A DNA stretch of 64,000 nt from CAYUYV01 sp050331455. GTDB lineage: Bacteria; Pseudomonadota; Alphaproteobacteria; JAJFIK01. Of this stretch, positions 49,308-59,532 are shown piece after piece. How positions within the stretch are numbered: the stretch's first letter is position 1; each line of letters opens with the position of its first letter. The notes under the pieces were generated by a model. The model made no database searches. It was not told the DNA's origin and saw only the letters and a list, made by a program, of their open reading frames with translations. The position numbers and the translations under genes are program-made. The DNA is taken from the NCBI GenBank assembly GCA_050331455.1, contig JBHJGV010000004.1, forward strand, positions 153,226 to 217,225, read 5' to 3'.

Positions 49308-50246
49308 ATGCTGTTCAATTTCAAGCAGTCGGAAAAAACGCTGCGCAAGCTGGGCGACGAATTTCAGGACAAGTTCCGTTACATCGTCGCCTTTACGGGC
49401 ACCCTGTTCGCGTTCTATGTCGTTTCTTATTTCTTTGTGACCTTGGACCGCATCCAGGACCCCATTATCCGGGTGCTTTATATTTTATCCGTGGCGGCCC
49501 TTATTGTCATTGCCACACTGTTTGTTCTCCGGGGCATCTTGTCTCCCGCCAAACCGGCGGGGACGAGCGAAACGGCCGTGCCGCGTGTTCGTCTCCATCC
49601 CGAGAGCGCCCAGGCGTTTTCGACGGTGAAGGAAGTGGCGCTGGAATTTCCTGGCCGCGCACTCGACGCGGGCGGCGAAGGCGAACCGGGCGAGGCATCC
49701 CCGTCCGCCGGATCCGGCGGGGACGTGAGCGTGATGATCGTCCATCCCTCCCATGCGGGGGAAACGGCACTGCGCGCTGCGCTGACCGGTGAAATTGCGC
49801 GGCGCTCGGCCAAGGACGCGCGTTGGTCGAAACTCGGGCTCGCGGTGCTGCCGCCGATCGGTGACGACGGCGCGGCGAACGAACCCGTCCTGGCCCAGGC
49901 GAAAACGGCCGACCTTGTCCTGTTTGTTTTTGACAATGATCTGCTGCGCGGCGAAATGGAGGGCCTGCGATCGCTGATCGCGGACCGGGTGCCTCTTATT
50001 CTCGTGCTCAACCAGGTGGACCGGCTGCGGGACGACGAGGCAAAGGAACTCCAGGACTCGCTTTGGGCCAAGCTGGCCGATGTGCGCCGGCGCCCGCCCT
50101 TCGTGACCTGTGCGCCCGATCCCTTGCCCGAGCGCCTGGTGATGCGGCAGGCGGACGGCACGGAGCGGGTTGAACGGACTGTTCCGGATCCGGATCTCGG
50201 CGATCTCATGGCCGCGCTCGACAAGGTGCTGCGCACGGCCCGTTGA
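49308..50246 (+). CDS. Membrane-anchored degenerate GTPase (pseudo-GTPase)
   Basis: A 312-residue protein with two membrane helices (about 25-46 and 52-77), an acidic/Gly-rich linker to residue 138, and a G-domain-like region. This aligns with the next gene. P-loop HPSHAGET (146-153) parallels GEVNAGKS with Glu152 in place of the catalytic Lys; VLPPIG (180-185) parallels DTPGIG with the Asp lost; ADLVLFVFDNDL and PLILVLNQVDRL parallel ADIVLYVVAGDL and PVILILNQIDKM, with G4 NQVD kept. It is therefore unlikely to hydrolyse GTP and may scaffold or regulate its neighbour. GGAAAG precedes the ATG; an open extension to 49239 is not supported. Confidence 0.8.
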   Translation: MLFNFKQSEKTLRKLGDEFQDKFRYIVAFTGTLFAFYVVSYFFVTLDRIQDPIIRVLYILSVAALIVIATLFVLRGILSPAKPAGTSETAVPRVRLHPESAQAFSTVKEVALEFPGRALDAGGEGEPGEASPSAGSGGDVSVMIVHPSHAGETALRAALTGEIARRSAKDARWSKLGLAVLPPIGDDGAANEPVLAQAKTADLVLFVFDNDLLRGEMEGLRSLIADRVPLILVLNQVDRLRDDEAKELQDSLWAKLADVRRRPPFVTCAPDPLPERLVMRQADGTERVERTVPDPDLGDLMAALDKVLRTAR

Positions 50247-50346
50247 GGGTGCGGTGTTGGTCGGGTCCATGATCTGGGCGGGCCTATGATCTGGACGGGA
50301 ATGGCGGCGTCGGCGCCTTCAAGGTGATGTAAAGGATTGAAGACCT

Positions 50347-51711
50347 ATGGGGAGCAAGCCACTGTCCGCCCGGGACCTGCAGGTTCAGAACTACGAGGAC
50401 ACGATCGAAAAGCTCCGTAAGCTGCGGGAGGACAACCACGACCTGCCGGAGGTCGAGGCCCAGGTCGTCAACGAAGCTTTGGAGTCCATTTCCGAGTTCG
50501 AGCTGAAACTGGGCCAGAACCAGTTCGGCATTGCTGCCTTCGGCGAAGTCAATGCGGGGAAAAGCCGTCTGCTGAATGCCCTCGTGGGCCGGGACGTGTT
50601 CGGCTATTCCGAGCGGGGCGGAGAGACCAAGGACGCCCATGTGGCCGAGTGGGTACCCCACCGGGTCGAGAATCGCCTGATCGGCGGTCCCCGGAACACT
50701 CTGTCTGAATACAAACTGTATGTCATCGATACGCCGGGCATCGGTGAATGGCAGGGCGAGGATCGCGAGCGTCTGGCCCGCGAGACCGTTCGGTATGCCG
50801 ATATCGTGCTCTATGTGGTGGCGGGGGACCTCAAGGCCCATGAAGCCAAGGCCATCGACTGGCTCGACGCGTTCAACAAGCCTGTGATCCTGATCTTGAA
50901 CCAGATCGACAAGATGCGGTCCCAGGAGATCGAGCAGGCCCGGGCCTCGATCATGGCCAAGGTCGGCCACATCGTTCCCCCGGAGAATTTTGTCTGTGCC
51001 GCCGGCGCGCCGCGTTCGGAAATGGAGACCATTGTCTATCCCGACGGGCGCCGGGAGCGCCGGGAGGTGCAGCCCGAGCCCATGATCGAAGACCTGCAAG
51101 TGCGCATTCTTGAGGTCGTGGCCCGGGAGGGCAAGATCGTCGCGGCTTTGAACGCCAGTCTGTTCGCTGATGATGTGTCCGCCCGGATCGCCCAGCTCAA
51201 GGAAGACTATCGTGGCCAGGCGGCCCAGAGTGTGATCCGCAATCACATGCTGATGAAGGCTTTGGCCGTGGGCGCGAACCCGATCCCCGTGCTCGACATC
51301 ATGACGGCTTATTCCTTCGACGGCCACATGATCGTCCGTCTGGGACTGGTTTATGGCCAGAAGATCGATTTGAAAACGGCCACGGCGCTCGCGCGGGAAA
51401 TCATTGGCGCGTGGGGCGTGACGGCGGCGGTCGAACTCGCCACGCATATCGTGGCGTCCTTCCTCAAGGCGATCACCTTCGCCGGCTCCACCATTATCAC
51501 CGCGGGCCCCCAGGCCCTGGCCGCCGGTTGGAGTTCTTATGTCATCGGCAATGCCGCCGCGGTCTATTTCCGGGAAGGTGGCTGGGGCGACGCCGGCCCC
51601 CGCGAAGTGGTCGAACGCATTCTGGAGCAGGTCGACCGGGACAGCATTTTAAGACCGCTTGCCGAAAAGCTCAGTGGGCAAAGGGCCGTTGGGAGCGGGC
51701 AAATCTATTGA
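50347..51711 (+). CDS. DUF697-type GTPase with N-terminal helical and C-terminal hydrophobic domains
   Basis: A 454-residue GTPase with all G motifs: P-loop GEVNAGKS (66-73), DTPG (128-131), NQID (185-188) as NKxD variant, and a Cys/Ala G5-like CAAGAP. N-terminal 60 residues are helical and charged. Residues about 295-410 form a DUF697-like, partly hydrophobic region (MKALAVGANPIPVLDIMTAYSF, ALAREIIGAW and TIITAGPQALAAGW), which in relatives contacts membranes. No clear single transmembrane helix. It lies 100 bp after its degenerate paralogue, in the same direction. Function unknown. Confidence 0.85.
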   Translation: MGSKPLSARDLQVQNYEDTIEKLRKLREDNHDLPEVEAQVVNEALESISEFELKLGQNQFGIAAFGEVNAGKSRLLNALVGRDVFGYSERGGETKDAHVAEWVPHRVENRLIGGPRNTLSEYKLYVIDTPGIGEWQGEDRERLARETVRYADIVLYVVAGDLKAHEAKAIDWLDAFNKPVILILNQIDKMRSQEIEQARASIMAKVGHIVPPENFVCAAGAPRSEMETIVYPDGRRERREVQPEPMIEDLQVRILEVVAREGKIVAALNASLFADDVSARIAQLKEDYRGQAAQSVIRNHMLMKALAVGANPIPVLDIMTAYSFDGHMIVRLGLVYGQKIDLKTATALAREIIGAWGVTAAVELATHIVASFLKAITFAGSTIITAGPQALAAGWSSYVIGNAAAVYFREGGWGDAGPREVVERILEQVDRDSILRPLAEKLSGQRAVGSGQIY

Positions 51712-51888
51712 CGGCAAGATCGGTTTGGCGGCGTGAAATACGCACAGGTCCGGTCGCTGGCGTGCCGGCAGAAGCGAAGGGTTCCTGTGCTTTGCGCTAT
51801 GCGCCCAGCGTCGCCTCTGGACGGCGCGCGTGTGCTCCTCCTCAAAACACCGATCTGTTATGACCGCGCCCATCCGGCGACACGGTTC

Positions 51889-51908
51889 AAACCGGCAGTC
51901 CGGTTTTT
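51889..51908 (+). terminator. Probable terminator after the GTPase pair
   Basis: AAACCGG, loop CAGT, CCGGTTT followed by two more T: a 7-bp stem ending in a T run, about 180 bp after the GTPase stop. The remainder of 51712-51984 holds no gene I can support. Confidence 0.5.
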
Positions 51909-51984
51909 CAAGCGTGCGGTCTTGGAATAGGTCAGAGTGTGCTCCGATGGCGGCAGGGCGCCGCACCTGACGGAGACGTGATTC

Positions 51985-54900
51985 ATGGGGCTCATCCAGG
52001 CCTGCACTCGCAATCCCGCCGGCGTGGCGGTGGTCGTGGTCATCGCCATGCTGCTTGGCCTGATGAGCATCCGAAAGCTCCCTGTTCAGCTTTTTCCGGA
52101 TATCGAGCGCCCTACCCTCGGTGTGTCCACCTTTTGGCGCGCCGCCTCGCCCGAAGAAATGGAATCCGAGATTCTGGAGGAGCAGGAAAATGTGCTCCAG
52201 GGCCTGCCGGGTCTCATCGAGATGTCCGCCGAGGCCGGGCCCGGCTTCGCCTTCGTCAATCTGCAGTTCGGTCTCGAGACGGACATGAACGCCGTCACCC
52301 TGGAGGTGCTCAACCGGCTCAACCGGTTACCGCCCCTTCCGGAGGATGCGGACCCGCCGCGCCTTCAATTCGGCGGCAATTTCGGCGGCTCGTCGGAAGA
52401 GACGTTGATTTTCTTCTTCCTGCAACGCCTGCCGGACAATCCGCGATCTCTTGAGTCCTACGGCCCCTTCATCAACGACGTATTGGTGCCCCGGCTCGAA
52501 GCCATCGACGGCGTTTCCGGCGTGGAGGTCAACAACTCCAACGCGGGCAACGAGCAGGTTCAAATCATCTTCGATCCCTTTCTGGCCGCCCAATACGGCA
52601 TTGACATTCCCGCCATCGCGGCCGTTGCCGGCCGGGCCGATAACAGCTCCGGCGGCCAGATTCCGGTGGGCAGGCGCCAATATGCCTTACAGTTCGAAGG
52701 CCGGTTCGACCCGGCCAGTCTGGGTGATCAGGTGATCGAATGGCGAGAGGGCCAGCCTGTGCGCTTGCGGGATATCGCGCGCATCGAAGTTTCGATTCCC
52801 CGGCGCGTCACCTTTTCCTACCAGAACGGCAACGAGGCCTTCGGCCTGCGGATCACCAAGGAAAACGGCGCCAATGCCTTGGCGGCCATTGAGGCCGTGA
52901 AGGCCGAATTCGAGGAGATGCGGGGAACCGTCCTGAAGGAGAACGGCCTTGATGCGCAACAGTCCTTCGATCCGTCCGTGTTCATCAAACGGGCCATCGG
53001 TTTGCTGACGAACAATCTGATGATCGGCATCGGCCTGGCGGTCGGGGTGTTGTGGTTGTTCCTGCGCCGGCCCAGGGCCACGCTGATCATCGGCTCGACC
53101 ATCCCAATCTGCCTGCTGACCACGTTTCTCGTTCTCGATCTCGCCGGGCGCAGCATCAATGTGATCTCGCTGGCCGGTCTCGCCTTCGCGACCGGCATGG
53201 TGCTCGACGCGGCCATTGTGGTCCTTGAAAACATCATCCGCCATCGGGAGCGGGGTGCGGATGTGGCGATGGCCTCCGAACGCGGGGCCATGGAGGTCTT
53301 CGGCGCCCTGTTCGCCTCGACGGCGACGACGGTGGCGATTTTCGTGCCCATCATGTTCATCAAGGACGTGGAGGGCCAGCTTTTCGCCGATCTCGCCCTG
53401 ACCATCGCCATCGCCGTGACCATGTCGATGATCGTTGCCATCACCGTGCTGCCCACCGCCGCGCGCCTGTTCGTGCGCCAGCGGACGACCGCGGGGGAGC
53501 GCAATCCCTTCTGGGACAGGGTGGCAGGGGTGCTCATGGCCCTGACCGATACGCCGGCCCGGCGTATGGGGTGGATTGCCGGCCTGATCGTCCTGCCCCT
53601 GACGGCCACCTGGATGCTCACCCCCAGCATCGATTATCTGCCGCCGGTGAAACGCGATGCGGTGGATGTGTTTTTCGATCTGCCCGACGGCGTGACCATC
53701 GACTTTGTGGATGACGAGATCGCCAAACCGGTCATCGAACGCCTCACCCCCTTTCTGGACGGGGCCCGGGAGCCAGCCCTCCTGAACTATTACTTCATCG
53801 CCTTCCCCCGGGGTGGGACCATGGGTGTGCGGGTTGCGGACCAGTCCAGGGTGAATGAGCTTGCCACCATCATGCGCAACGATATTCTGGCCGGACTGCC
53901 TGACACCCAGGCCTTCGACCAGCAGGGCAATCTGTTCGGGGGGTTCGGTGGCGGCAGCGGGGGCCTGGAGATCAATATTCAGGGGACGGATGTGGTGGGC
54001 CTCGCCCGCGTGGCCGAGGAAGCCCGCCGTCTGCTGAACGAAACCCTGCCGCCGGGCGCCAATGTGCGGATTTTTCCCAATCCGGAGCCGGCACAGCCGG
54101 AGCTGCGGGTGCGCCCCAAGGACGACCGCATCCTGGAGGCGGAGCTGACCCGGCCCCAGGTGGCGACCATGGTTCGGGCCCTGGGGGAGGGCTTGTTCGT
54201 CGGCGATTACTTCGACGGAGAGCGGCAACTCGACATCATTTTAAGGTCCGAACCCTGGGATGATCCCGATCGCCTCGCCGGTGCGCCCATCGCGACGCCC
54301 TCCGGTGCCATCGTGCCCTTCAGCGAGCTGGTGGACATCGAGCGCACCGTGGGGCCGGGCGTGATCCGCCGGGTCGATCGCCGGCGGACATTCGCCCTCG
54401 GCGTGGGACAGCCGCCGGGCATGACTCTGCAACAGTTGATTGATGCCTTCGAGACACAGGTGAAACCGCGCCTGGAGGACATGCTGCCGCCTGGCGCGTC
54501 GATCCGCTACGGGGGCAATGCGGACAGTCTGCAAAAGGCTATTGCCACCATGGCGGAGAATTTCGGCCTTGCCATCGTCCTGCTGGTCCTGCTCATGGCG
54601 GCGTTGTTCCGCTCCCTGCGCGATGCGGTGCTGGTGGCGATCGCCCTGCCGCTTGCAACCGTCGGCGGCATGGGTGCGCTCCAGGTCTTGAACCTGTTCA
54701 CGGTTCAGCCCCTCGACCTGCTGACTATGATCGGTTTCATCATCCTGCTGGGGCTTGTCGTGAACAATGCGATCCTTCTGGTTGATCGCACACGGCGCGC
54801 GGAGGGAGAGGGCACGCCGAGGCGCCTTGCGGTGCGCGACAGCCTGGTCGTGCGCCTGCGCCCCATTTTCATGAGTACACTGACCAGCATTTTTGGTATG

Positions 54901-55095
54901 CTGCCGCTGGTGCTCATTCCGGGCGAGGGCAGTGCCATCTATCGCGGCCTGGCGGCCAGCATTGCCGGCGGCATGTCGGTAAGTCTCGTTTTCACCTTGA
55001 TCCTGCTGCCGAGCCTTCTGCGCCTGGGCGAGAACCGTGCGGTTCACGGCGGCGGTGCGGCCGGTCCGTCGTGCTTTGCCGGCGCAGCGGCGTGA
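51985..55095 (+). CDS. RND-family efflux pump permease (AcrB/HAE1-like)
   Basis: A 1036-residue, twelve-helix proton-driven pump with two large periplasmic loops. It has the RND opening (LPVQLFPDIERPTLGVSTFW), the membrane motif AGLAFATGMVLDAAIVVLENIIRH with essential Asp, and ALPLATVGGMGALQVL and GLVVNNAILLVDRTRR in the second half. The substrate is probably drugs or lipophilic compounds, but the HAE1 type also includes other exporters. Its adaptor is directly downstream (unusual order); no outer-membrane factor is nearby. Confidence 0.94.
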   Translation: MGLIQACTRNPAGVAVVVVIAMLLGLMSIRKLPVQLFPDIERPTLGVSTFWRAASPEEMESEILEEQENVLQGLPGLIEMSAEAGPGFAFVNLQFGLETDMNAVTLEVLNRLNRLPPLPEDADPPRLQFGGNFGGSSEETLIFFFLQRLPDNPRSLESYGPFINDVLVPRLEAIDGVSGVEVNNSNAGNEQVQIIFDPFLAAQYGIDIPAIAAVAGRADNSSGGQIPVGRRQYALQFEGRFDPASLGDQVIEWREGQPVRLRDIARIEVSIPRRVTFSYQNGNEAFGLRITKENGANALAAIEAVKAEFEEMRGTVLKENGLDAQQSFDPSVFIKRAIGLLTNNLMIGIGLAVGVLWLFLRRPRATLIIGSTIPICLLTTFLVLDLAGRSINVISLAGLAFATGMVLDAAIVVLENIIRHRERGADVAMASERGAMEVFGALFASTATTVAIFVPIMFIKDVEGQLFADLALTIAIAVTMSMIVAITVLPTAARLFVRQRTTAGERNPFWDRVAGVLMALTDTPARRMGWIAGLIVLPLTATWMLTPSIDYLPPVKRDAVDVFFDLPDGVTIDFVDDEIAKPVIERLTPFLDGAREPALLNYYFIAFPRGGTMGVRVADQSRVNELATIMRNDILAGLPDTQAFDQQGNLFGGFGGGSGGLEINIQGTDVVGLARVAEEARRLLNETLPPGANVRIFPNPEPAQPELRVRPKDDRILEAELTRPQVATMVRALGEGLFVGDYFDGERQLDIILRSEPWDDPDRLAGAPIATPSGAIVPFSELVDIERTVGPGVIRRVDRRRTFALGVGQPPGMTLQQLIDAFETQVKPRLEDMLPPGASIRYGGNADSLQKAIATMAENFGLAIVLLVLLMAALFRSLRDAVLVAIALPLATVGGMGALQVLNLFTVQPLDLLTMIGFIILLGLVVNNAILLVDRTRRAEGEGTPRRLAVRDSLVVRLRPIFMSTLTSIFGMLPLVLIPGEGSAIYRGLAASIAGGMSVSLVFTLILLPSLLRLGENRAVHGGGAAGPSCFAGAAA

Positions 55096-55118
55096 TCCAT
55101 GGTCTACGGAGCAAATCG

Positions 55119-56201
55119 ATGACCCCCCATCTTCCCTCCCGTGTCCTGTCCGGGCTCGCCGTCGCCGCTCTGCTGGCTTGGGCTCCTGCCGCCCGGGCGC
55201 AAGGGCCCGGCAGGATGCCGCCGGCCAGTGTCGCGGTGGCCCAGGCCGAGGAAATCGCGGTCTCCGCCAGCATCGAAGTGCCTGGAACCGTTATCAGTCG
55301 GACGGATGCCCGCATTGCCGCGGAAATCTCCGGCCGGGTGGTCAGTATCCGAGATGTGGGCGACATGGTGGAGGAAGGGGCGGCCGTGGCCGAACTCGAC
55401 AAGCGCCTCCTGGCCCTGGAGGTCGCTGAGAGCGAAGCCAATGTCCGGCGCCTGGAGGCCGATCTCGCCTTCCAGACCCGCAACGTTGCGCGGTTCCGGG
55501 AACTGGCCGAGCGCAACAATGCTCCGGCCCGCAGCGTGGATGAGGCCGCCGTCGCCAAGGACCGGGCGGAGCAGGATCTGGCGGTGGCCCGCATCGCGCT
55601 GGAGCGGGCGCGGATCAATCTGGAACGGGCCAGCGTACGCGCACCCTTCACCGGTGAAGTCGTGGAGCGCCTCGTTCAGCAGGGGGAATATGTCTCGACA
55701 GGCACGCCCGTAGCGCGCCTTGTGGACACCACCCATGTAGAAGTGCAAGCCCGGGTGCCGGTGCGCTCGGCGCCTTATCTCACAGCGGGCATGACCCTCG
55801 ATATGACCGGGTTCGGACAGCAGGCGGAGGGCACCCTGCGCACCCTGGTCCGTGTTGGCAACGAGGTCACGCGGACTTTCGAGATCCGCCTGTCCCTGCC
55901 GGACGCGCTCTGGGTCATCGGCACGCCCGTGCGCGTCCTGGTGCCTACGGACAACCCGCGCACCGTGGTCGCCGTGCCCCGCGATGCCTTGGTTCTGCGC
56001 CGCACGGGCGCCGCCGTGTTCAAGCTTGGCGCCGACAACGCCGCCCGCCGCATTCCCGTCGAACCCGGCAGCGGCAGCGGCACCATGATCGAAGTCACCG
56101 GCGACATCGCCCCTGGCGACCGAGTCGTTATCCGCGGGGCGGAGCGGTTGCGCGATGGCCAGGTGGTGGATGTGGTGGCGGAAGCCGTCGCCGCGAGTTG
56201 A
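55119..56201 (+). CDS. RND efflux periplasmic adaptor (membrane fusion protein)
   Basis: A 360-residue exported adaptor. Sec signal peptide (residues about 1-28, ending PAARAQG, no lipobox Cys), then beta-barrel/lipoyl halves (ARIAAEISGRVVSIRDVGDMVEEG; VRAPFTGEVVERLVQQGEYVSTGTPV) around a short coiled-coil hairpin (residues about 100-150), and the C-terminal beta domain. ATG at 55119 with GGAG upstream; an open extension to 55071 overlaps the permease. It would link the permease to an outer-membrane channel encoded elsewhere. Confidence 0.93.
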   Translation: MTPHLPSRVLSGLAVAALLAWAPAARAQGPGRMPPASVAVAQAEEIAVSASIEVPGTVISRTDARIAAEISGRVVSIRDVGDMVEEGAAVAELDKRLLALEVAESEANVRRLEADLAFQTRNVARFRELAERNNAPARSVDEAAVAKDRAEQDLAVARIALERARINLERASVRAPFTGEVVERLVQQGEYVSTGTPVARLVDTTHVEVQARVPVRSAPYLTAGMTLDMTGFGQQAEGTLRTLVRVGNEVTRTFEIRLSLPDALWVIGTPVRVLVPTDNPRTVVAVPRDALVLRRTGAAVFKLGADNAARRIPVEPGSGSGTMIEVTGDIAPGDRVVIRGAERLRDGQVVDVVAEAVAAS

Positions 56202-56260
56202 GGACCCAAGCGCCGGATCGTAAGGACGGGTCTCGACCCACTTTATGGGGCAATCATCCG

Positions 56261-57568
56261 TTACAGGATAAACCGGCTAAGATCCGTGTTTCTTGCCAGG
56301 TCGCCGATATGCTCCTCCACATAGGCGGCGTCCACGGTGACGGTTTCGCCGGAGCGGTCGGGGGCGGAGAAGGACACCTCGTCGAGGACGCGTTCCAGGA
56401 CCGTGTGAAGGCGGCGGGCGCCGATATTCTCGATGGTAGCGTTCGCTTCGGCGGCAATGTCCGCAAGAGCGTCGATGCCGTCTTCGGTGAACGTCATGGC
56501 CACGCCTTCGGTTTCCAGGAGGGCCACATATTGTTTGATGAGGCTCGCTTCCGGCTCCGTCAAGATGCGCCGGAAATCGTCCCGGGTCAGGGCCTCCAGC
56601 TCCACGCGGATGGGCAGACGGCCTTGCAATTCAGGAAGCAGATCGGACGGCTTGGCCAGGTGGAACGCCCCCGAGGCGATGAACAAAATGTGGTCCGTGC
56701 GGACGGACCCGTGCTTTGTGGACACGGTGGTGCCCTCGATCAGGGGCAACAGGTCCCGTTGCACGCCTTCCCGGCTCACGTCCCCGCCCTGACGTTCCGA
56801 GCGCGCCGTGATCTTGTCGATCTCGTCCAGGAAGACGATGCCGTCGTTCTCCACCTTGGCGATGGCGTCCTGGATGATCTGTTCCTCGTCGAGCAGCTTG
56901 TCGGATTCCTCGGCGATGAGAATATCGTGGGTGTCGGACACCTTCATGCGCCGGGTTTTCGTCCGCTTGCCCATGGCCTTGCCGAGAATGTCGTTGAGAT
57001 TGACCATGCCCATCTGGGCGCCCGGCATGCCTGGGATCTCGAAACTCGGCATGCCGCCTGAGGTGTCAGCCACGTCGATTTCGATCTCGCTGTCGTCGAG
57101 TTCGCCGGCGCGCAGCTTCTGGCGGAAGGAGTCCCGCGTCGTGGATTTAGCCTCTGGCCCGACCAGGGCATCGAGCACGCGCTCCTCTGCCCCTCGGTAA
57201 GCCTGGGATTTCACTTCGGCCCGCTTGGCCTCGCGCACCAGGGTGATGGCAGCCTCCAAAAGATCCCGGATGATCTGCTCCACATCCCGGCCCACATAGC
57301 CCACTTCGGTGAATTTCGTTGCTTCGACCTTGATGAAGGGGGCTTTCGCGAGTTTGGCCAGCCGGCGGGAAATCTCTGTCTTGCCCACACCCGTGGGCCC
57401 GATCATCAGGATGTTCTTGGGCAGGACTTCCTCGCGCAGGCCTTCGTCGAGCTGCATGCGGCGCCAGCGATTGCGCAGGGCGATGGCCACGGCGCGTTTG
57501 GCGGCCTGCTGACCGACGATGTGGCGGTCCAGCTCATGGACGATTTCCCGCGGGGAAAAGACGGACAT
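56261..57568 (-). CDS. hslU: HslU ATPase of the HslVU protease
   Basis: AAA+ unfoldase that feeds the HslV peptidase. A 435-residue protein: [18 protein letters not shown] (Walker A), [10 protein letters not shown] (Walker B), the inserted I-domain, and C-terminal [12 protein letters not shown] with the HslV-docking tail. AAGGGGTG upstream of the ATG. It follows hslV with 3 bp between, so they are one operon; no heat-shock promoter is clear upstream of hslV. Confidence 0.98.
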   Translation of the reverse strand: MSVFSPREIVHELDRHIVGQQAAKRAVAIALRNRWRRMQLDEGLREEVLPKNILMIGPTGVGKTEISRRLAKLAKAPFIKVEATKFTEVGYVGRDVEQIIRDLLEAAITLVREAKRAEVKSQAYRGAEERVLDALVGPEAKSTTRDSFRQKLRAGELDDSEIEIDVADTSGGMPSFEIPGMPGAQMGMVNLNDILGKAMGKRTKTRRMKVSDTHDILIAEESDKLLDEEQIIQDAIAKVENDGIVFLDEIDKITARSERQGGDVSREGVQRDLLPLIEGTTVSTKHGSVRTDHILFIASGAFHLAKPSDLLPELQGRLPIRVELEALTRDDFRRILTEPEASLIKQYVALLETEGVAMTFTEDGIDALADIAAEANATIENIGARRLHTVLERVLDEVSFSAPDRSGETVTVDAAYVEEHIGDLARNTDLSRFIL

Positions 57569-57571
57569 GGA

Positions 57572-58126
57572 TCACCCCTTGAGGCGTTCGATGGTGAGGG
57601 ACGTATTGGTGTAGACGCAGATCTCGGCGGCGATGGCCATGGCCTTGCGCGCGATCGCTTCCGGGTCGAGGTCGCTATCCTCCAGGGCCCGGGCCGCCGC
57701 GAGGGCGAAATTGCCGCCCGAGCCGATGGCCGCTACGCCCGTGTCGGGTTCCAGCACATCGCCCGTGCCGGTAAGGACCAGGGTTGTCGCAGGATCGGCC
57801 ACGATCATCATGGCTTCGAGCCGGCGCAGGAACCGGTCCGTGCGCCAGTCCTTGGCCAATTCCACGGCCGCGCGGGTGAGCTGTTTGGGATATTGCTCCA
57901 GCTTGGCCTCGAGCCTCTCGAACAGGGTCATGGCGTCGGCGGTGGCGCCGGCAAAGCCTGCGATCACGGAACCGCCCGGGCCCAGCGGTCGCACCTTGCG
58001 GGCCGAGCCCTTCATGATGGTCGGGCCGATGCTGACCTGGCCGTCGCCGGCGATCACCACTTCATTGCCCTTGCGAACCGACAGGATCGTTGTGCCGTGC
58101 CAGCTCCGCGGCGCCTCCTCCGTCAA
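57572..58126 (-). CDS. hslV: HslV peptidase of the HslVU protease
   Basis: Threonine protease with proteasome-beta fold. A 184-residue protein. The mature N-terminal Thr lies in [12 protein letters not shown] after a short propeptide, and [23 protein letters not shown] is the following core. TTG start at 58126, supported by GGGAGA 5-6 nt upstream and by the lack of an in-frame ATG nearby. Divergent from hisB across 147 bp. Confidence 0.96.
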   Translation of the reverse strand: MTEEAPRSWHGTTILSVRKGNEVVIAGDGQVSIGPTIMKGSARKVRPLGPGGSVIAGFAGATADAMTLFERLEAKLEQYPKQLTRAAVELAKDWRTDRFLRRLEAMMIVADPATTLVLTGTGDVLEPDTGVAAIGSGGNFALAAARALEDSDLDPEAIARKAMAIAAEICVYTNTSLTIERLKG

Positions 58127-58273
58127 ACGCGTCTCCCTTGATGATCAAGCCTTTGGGCAGTTGGGCACATGTATCGACGATCGGGGCCGGGTCAAGCCTG
58201 CCCTATCCAAATCCCGCCGGCAGTCTTATAGCTTGCCTTGCGCTCCACTAAGGCAGGCTCCAAGGGATTGAAC

Positions 58274-58873
58274 ATGCGTCAGGCATCGGTCACGCGCAGG
58301 ACCAAGGAAACGGATATCACCGTCGATCTCACCCTGGATGGCACGGGACGGGCGGATGTGGCGACGGGCGTCGGGTTTCTCGACCATATGCTTGACGCCT
58401 TTGCCCGCCATTCCCTGATGGATCTGACCGTGCGGGCCGCGGGCGATCTCCACATCGATGCCCACCACACGACGGAGGATACGGGCATCGTCATCGGCCA
58501 GGCCGTGCGCCAGGCCCTGGGCCCCATGGCCGGCATCCGCCGCTTCGGGGATGCGACGGTGCCCATGGACGAGACCCTGACCCGCGCAGCCATCGACCTA
58601 TCGGGCCGGCCTTATCTGGTCTGGCGGGTGGCCTTTTCCCGGGACACCATCGGCACCATGGATACCGAGCTGTTCAAGGAATGGTTCCAGGCCTTCGCCA
58701 CCAATGCGGCCCTGACGCTGCATGTGGATAATCTGTATGGGGAGAACTGCCACCACATCGCCGAGAGCAGTTACAAGGCCTGTGCCCGGGCCCTGCGCAT
58801 GGCGGTGGAGGTGGACCCCCGCCGGCCCCAGGAGATCCCTTCGACCAAGGGCTCGCTGGGCGAAGGGGCATAA
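58274..58873 (+). CDS. hisB: Imidazoleglycerol-phosphate dehydratase
   Basis: Sixth step of histidine synthesis. A 199-residue, single-function dehydratase (no phosphatase domain). Motifs [35 protein letters not shown] and [17 protein letters not shown] carry the metal-binding His/Glu residues. ATG at 58274 with AAGGGAT upstream; an open extension to 58238 is not conserved. First gene of the hisB-hisH-hisA-hisF run. Confidence 0.97.
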   Translation: MRQASVTRRTKETDITVDLTLDGTGRADVATGVGFLDHMLDAFARHSLMDLTVRAAGDLHIDAHHTTEDTGIVIGQAVRQALGPMAGIRRFGDATVPMDETLTRAAIDLSGRPYLVWRVAFSRDTIGTMDTELFKEWFQAFATNAALTLHVDNLYGENCHHIAESSYKACARALRMAVEVDPRRPQEIPSTKGSLGEGA

Positions 58874-58876
58874 GCC

Positions 58877-59521
58877 ATGGAAGCGGTCCTGGTCGATTAC
58901 GGTTCCGGCAATCTGCACTCGGCCAAAAAGGCCCTGGAACGGGCCGGCCAGGAAGCGGGTCTGGCGCTTACCGTGACCCAGACGGACAATCCGGCTGCGG
59001 TCCGGCGCGCGGACCGGGTGATCCTGCCCGGGGTCGGCGCCTTCGCCGATTGTCGCCATGGGCTCGAAACCCATGATGGTCTGGTGGACGCGCTGGAAGA
59101 CGCGGCCCGGTCAAAGCCCCTGCTCGGCATCTGTGTCGGCATGCAGCTCATGGCGTCCCGGGGCCTGGAGCACGGCCATCACGAGGGGTTCGGGTGGATC
59201 CCCGGCGACGTGGCCGCTTTGGCGCCCGCCGGCGAAGGCCCCTTCAAACTGCCCCATATGGGCTGGAACGCCCTCGACCTGGCGCCGGGGGGGCATCCCG
59301 TGCTTGCCGGGCTGCCCGGGCCCAACCCCCATGCCTATTTTGTGCACTCCTATGCCTTTAAGGCCGCAAATGAGGGAGATGTGCTGGCCTCCTGCACCTA
59401 TGGCGGGCGGTTCACTGCCGTCATCGGGCGGGACAATCTTGTCGGCACCCAATTCCATCCGGAAAAGAGTCAGGCGGTGGGCCTAAAGCTGCTGGCCAAT
59501 TTCCTCGCCTGGACGCCTTGA
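58877..59521 (+). CDS. hisH: Imidazole glycerol phosphate synthase, glutaminase subunit HisH
   Basis: Supplies ammonia from glutamine to HisF. A 214-residue class-I glutamine amidotransferase: [10 protein letters not shown], nucleophile Cys in GICVGMQLM, and the His/Glu pair in [10 protein letters not shown] 3 bp after the hisB stop. Directly followed by hisA. Confidence 0.97.
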   Translation: MEAVLVDYGSGNLHSAKKALERAGQEAGLALTVTQTDNPAAVRRADRVILPGVGAFADCRHGLETHDGLVDALEDAARSKPLLGICVGMQLMASRGLEHGHHEGFGWIPGDVAALAPAGEGPFKLPHMGWNALDLAPGGHPVLAGLPGPNPHAYFVHSYAFKAANEGDVLASCTYGGRFTAVIGRDNLVGTQFHPEKSQAVGLKLLANFLAWTP

Positions 59522-59532
59522 CGGAGGGTTCC

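Noticed and set aside
52687..54228. 513-codon minus-strand frame
   Set aside because: Antisense to the RND permease, rich in Gly/His/Asp with no recognisable domain.
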